From Aphrophora alni (Eukaryota; Arthropoda; Insecta; Hemiptera; Aphrophoridae), in the NCBI GenBank assembly GCA_963513935.1, contig OY740765.1, positions 75,995,718-76,059,717 on the forward strand: a DNA stretch of 64,000 nucleotides, in the 5' to 3' direction. The translations under genes were made by a program, and so were the position numbers. The notes under the pieces are model-generated. The model was given only the letters and a program-made list of their open reading frames with translations, made no database searches and had not been told where the DNA came from. The stretch's first letter is position 1. Each line of letters starts with the position of its first letter. This document shows positions 61,822 through 64,000 of this stretch, one piece after another.

Positions 61822-62285
61822 GGTCATGACCACAATTTTTTTGGGATTTGCATGACATACTCTTCCATCAATTACTTGAAAAATGAAAAAACTATCTTCT
61901 AAATAAAGGATTATTATGCCTCTTTGGATCAATTTAATATAGTAACTTGATGGTGACCCCTTTTGAAGAACGAAAAAATTCTTTTCCACCATGAAAAATG
62001 CAAAAGCTCACACAACTATAACTGCCATTGCCAAAATTGCCGGATTGCACTATGAGATGCTCTCTTGTCCATCCTACTTTCCAGATGTGGCACCTTGCCA
62101 CTTCTTCCTTTCGCTTTGCAAAGATGAAGAAATCACCCAGTTAAAAAAGATTTGCATCGAACGGAAAAATCATCTTCAAAATAAATACCTATTCAGCAAA
62201 GATTGAGAAATCATATTTTTTAAGAAGTTTGACAAAACCGAGCTATACAAAAAAAAGAATTTTGGTCACTAACTTTTCAAACAAC
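61822..62285 (+). pseudogene. mariner-type transposase C-terminal fragment
   Basis: From about 61826 broken frames read VMTTIFFG (family: VMATVFWD), SINYLKNEKTIF and KDYYASLDQF. KNEKILFHH and KNAKAHTTITAIAKIAGLHY follow (the HQDNAPAHT motif, catalytic Asp replaced by Lys). Then comes MLSCPSYFPDVAPCHFFLSL (family: YSPDLAPSDFFLF), which keeps the third Asp, and finally KSYFL-like sequence to about 62255. It is a different subfamily from the copy at 38735. The sequence ends near AACTTTTCAAACAACCCTC (62268-62286), which may be a terminal inverted repeat, but no partner was found. Confidence 0.75.
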
Positions 62286-62878
62286 CCTCTTACAAATATA
62301 TAAAATAAACTGATAAATGGCCGGTAGTTTGAGATTTTCCATTGAATTTGTCTGTATTTCAATAGGTTTCTGTACAGACAGCCATGAGACCTTGATACTA
62401 ATTTATTAAGCATCTGTGCTAATGTTTGTGGCTAATATCATGCTTACATATAGAAGAATGGAATGCTGAAAAAAATATTGTGAATTCATTAGGTTATCTT
62501 TTTTTCTTTTTTTTTTAATGGAGATGTAGTTCTCTTGAAATTAACATAACCTTTACTAAATTATTTAGATAACAAAAAGTACTATGTTAAAGGTTAATGT
62601 ATAAAACCCTTACACAAACATACTTTCTTTTGCGAGGAAAAACATTTATGGTCATAATCACTTATTCCATATAAAAACAAAATTGCTCTTAAAATCAAAA
62701 CCTATAAACTAAATAACTATTAATACTAAACAACAAAAAGATATTACAATGCAATAACTGCTAAAACTAGTTAACAGTCATAAACACACACTCAAACATA
62801 TAAACAGATTAATGAATGTGAGGAATTTAAAGGAATAATTAAATAAAAATAAACAAAAACTAAAGTAAAAACAATCAC
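62286..62878 (-). other. Ssdp intron, no feature seen
   Basis: AT-rich intron DNA up to the donor GTGATT at 62878. Confidence 0.5.
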
Positions 62879-62944
62879 CTTGTCGTGTGACAGGACTGGG
62901 AGTGGGCATTCTGTGACTAGCAGGGGAATAAGGGCCCACAGAAC
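62879..62944 (-). CDS. Ssdp: Ssdp, upstream coding exon
   Basis: A 66-nt exon with acceptor GTTTGTCTAG and donor CAAG|GTGATT. In the phase that joins to the exon at 43336 it reads SVGPYSPASHRMPTPSPVTR then Q, ending with the G of an Asp codon. This fits the family's YVGPP...TPIMPSP segment just before DSTNSG, a proline-rich linker. Incoming phase requires one base from a further upstream exon, which lies outside the window. The match to the linker is loose because this region varies, so the call rests mostly on splice sites and phase. Confidence 0.72.
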
Positions 62945-64000
62945 CTAGACAAACAGAACAGAAAAGGTCATTGTCAAGAAATCTTCATCGTTCTTTATTT
63001 ACAATAGTTTATGTTTTAATCAGGAGTTAGAAGATGGGATAATAGCAGTGCACCAGGTAAGCAAAGCAACTAAGAGGAGGTTATTAAAACATTTACTAGC
63101 TATAACTAAAGGAATACACACACTTGTACACTTATTATCATCAACTAATAATTAAAAGTATAGGGCTATTTGTTTGGCCTTGAGTAGACAGAAAATAAAT
63201 AGGCTTACAGCGGTAGGTTCTGCTCCTGCTGATAGGACTTGACGTAAGAAATGTTCATTTTGTTTTAATTACTCCAGAGAATTCATTATATATTAATAAT
63301 ATTATCTACCACTATACATCTGTTACAAAAAAATATATATATATTTTATAAATATTAATTTTTGTCCTATAGGCAGAATCTATTGTATATAATAAGCGTG
63401 TTATTTACTGGGCATTAAAAATCAAACAAATGAAATAACCAATAGATTTACAGAATGTCCAGGAAAAAAGATTATTGAAGGAAAAAATTACTTTGGTAAA
63501 AATAATGAAATTTGATGGCATTTACCTCAATGGAGTTATTATCCCCAAAGTGAGTAGTAAAATCTCAAAAATTACCCACAGTTCCTCACGAGTTACTATC
63601 CCCAAAGTGGGAAGTAAAATCTCAAAAATTACAGATTCAAAATTTGTGATTAAACTTTAGTATTATCTTACGCACTATTAAATTATATAACCAATATCTG
63701 TAAGGATGTGTTTTAAAAGAAAGGTAAGGTTTTCAGAATCCAAGTTTATTATGCATCAAAAAATAAATTCTGCCATCTTGTAGATCATGAAAAACAGAAG
63801 AATGTTGATTATTGTACTTTGTTGTGAGTGTTGCTAAAAAAATAGTTTAGAATGGTATGTGGAATTATGCTACTACAAATTAACTATATATTTTTTAAAA
63901 AAGATCCCATTGCACAAACTGATACCAAACATACACACAACTCTGAGCTTATTTTCATAAGAATACTCTCTCTCAAATAAAAAAATGTCTCTTTTTTATG
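62945..64000 (-). other. Ssdp intron, next upstream exon not seen
   Basis: No further exon with a family match is visible up to the window end. The 5' part of Ssdp, including the conserved N-terminal LisH/LUFS domain, must lie beyond 64000. Confidence 0.5.
63533..63632 (+). repeat. Short tandem duplication, period 57 bp
   Basis: GAGTTATTATCCCCAAAGTG at 63533 recurs as GAGTTACTATCCCCAAAGTG at 63590. Each is followed by AGTAAAATCTCAAAAATTAC. Two copies only. Confidence 0.9.

Noticed and set aside
61323..61992. Two overlapping minus-strand open frames of 117 and 127 codons
   Set aside because: The upstream part is antisense to the mariner fragment, and the rest runs through a (TA)n(TG)n microsatellite.
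63190..63232. Possible minus-strand 20-nt exon between an AG and GTAAGC
   Set aside because: The peptide does not resemble Ssdp, and such short AG...GT pairs are common by chance.

Overview
This window looks like an AT-rich intron-bearing animal genome, most likely an insect and possibly a hemipteran (an inference from transposon composition and the one gene recognised; no species marker is present). There is no bacterial-type gene organisation. Almost all recognisable coding sequence belongs to decayed transposable elements. The only host gene I can support is Ssdp (the SSBP2/3/4 family of LIM-domain-complex cofactors). It lies on the minus strand, and its 3' half is spread over about 28 kb: exons at 62944-62879, 43336-43266 and 34839-34573, plus a candidate 39-nt cassette exon at 43803-43765. 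All junctions agree in splice signals and codon phase. The 5' part of the gene lies beyond position 64000.

Region 1-15600 is intergenic relative to Ssdp. It holds a collapsed Gypsy-like LTR retroelement (about 2368-3895) and a 5.2-kb, apparently non-coding element (4468-9674). That element has terminal inverted repeats, a cluster of GCGTCC motifs near both ends, two sets of decayed internal tandem repeats and a GC-rich Harbinger-like patch. About 6 kb of featureless AT-rich DNA follows.

Region 15600-27000 is a transposon graveyard: an IS630/Tc1/mariner-type transposase pseudogene, a non-LTR retrotransposon with RT and RNase H remains (17290-20914) and a BEL/Pao element (22150-27010). Both retroelements are split by copies of the same AT-rich element built from repeated units of about 330-360 bp. 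In the first copy, matching TTAACAC repeats flank the insert, and removing it rejoins the retroelement reading frame.

Region 29700-32200 has a duplicated segment with a 780-bp inverted-repeat MITE at its junction, and a tandem array broken by a second foldback element.

The Ssdp introns hold the rest. The 8.4-kb intron (34840-43265) has a LINE fragment, a mariner pseudogene and a piggyBac-like remnant. The 19.5-kb intron (43337-62878) has a minus-strand LINE, then a hAT element (from 45606) that acted as a landing pad: it contains a Tigger element with intact ends (46080-49140), which itself contains a TTAA-flanked piggyBac-type MITE (46863-47537), and two further pogo/Tigger elements that interrupt the hAT transposase near its N-terminus. 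A Penelope-like element with long inverted repeats, an end-truncated Tigger, LINE and mariner fragments and microsatellite-bounded foldbacks follow. The nesting gives a readable relative chronology. All transposase and RT frames seen here are broken, so nothing looks autonomous.
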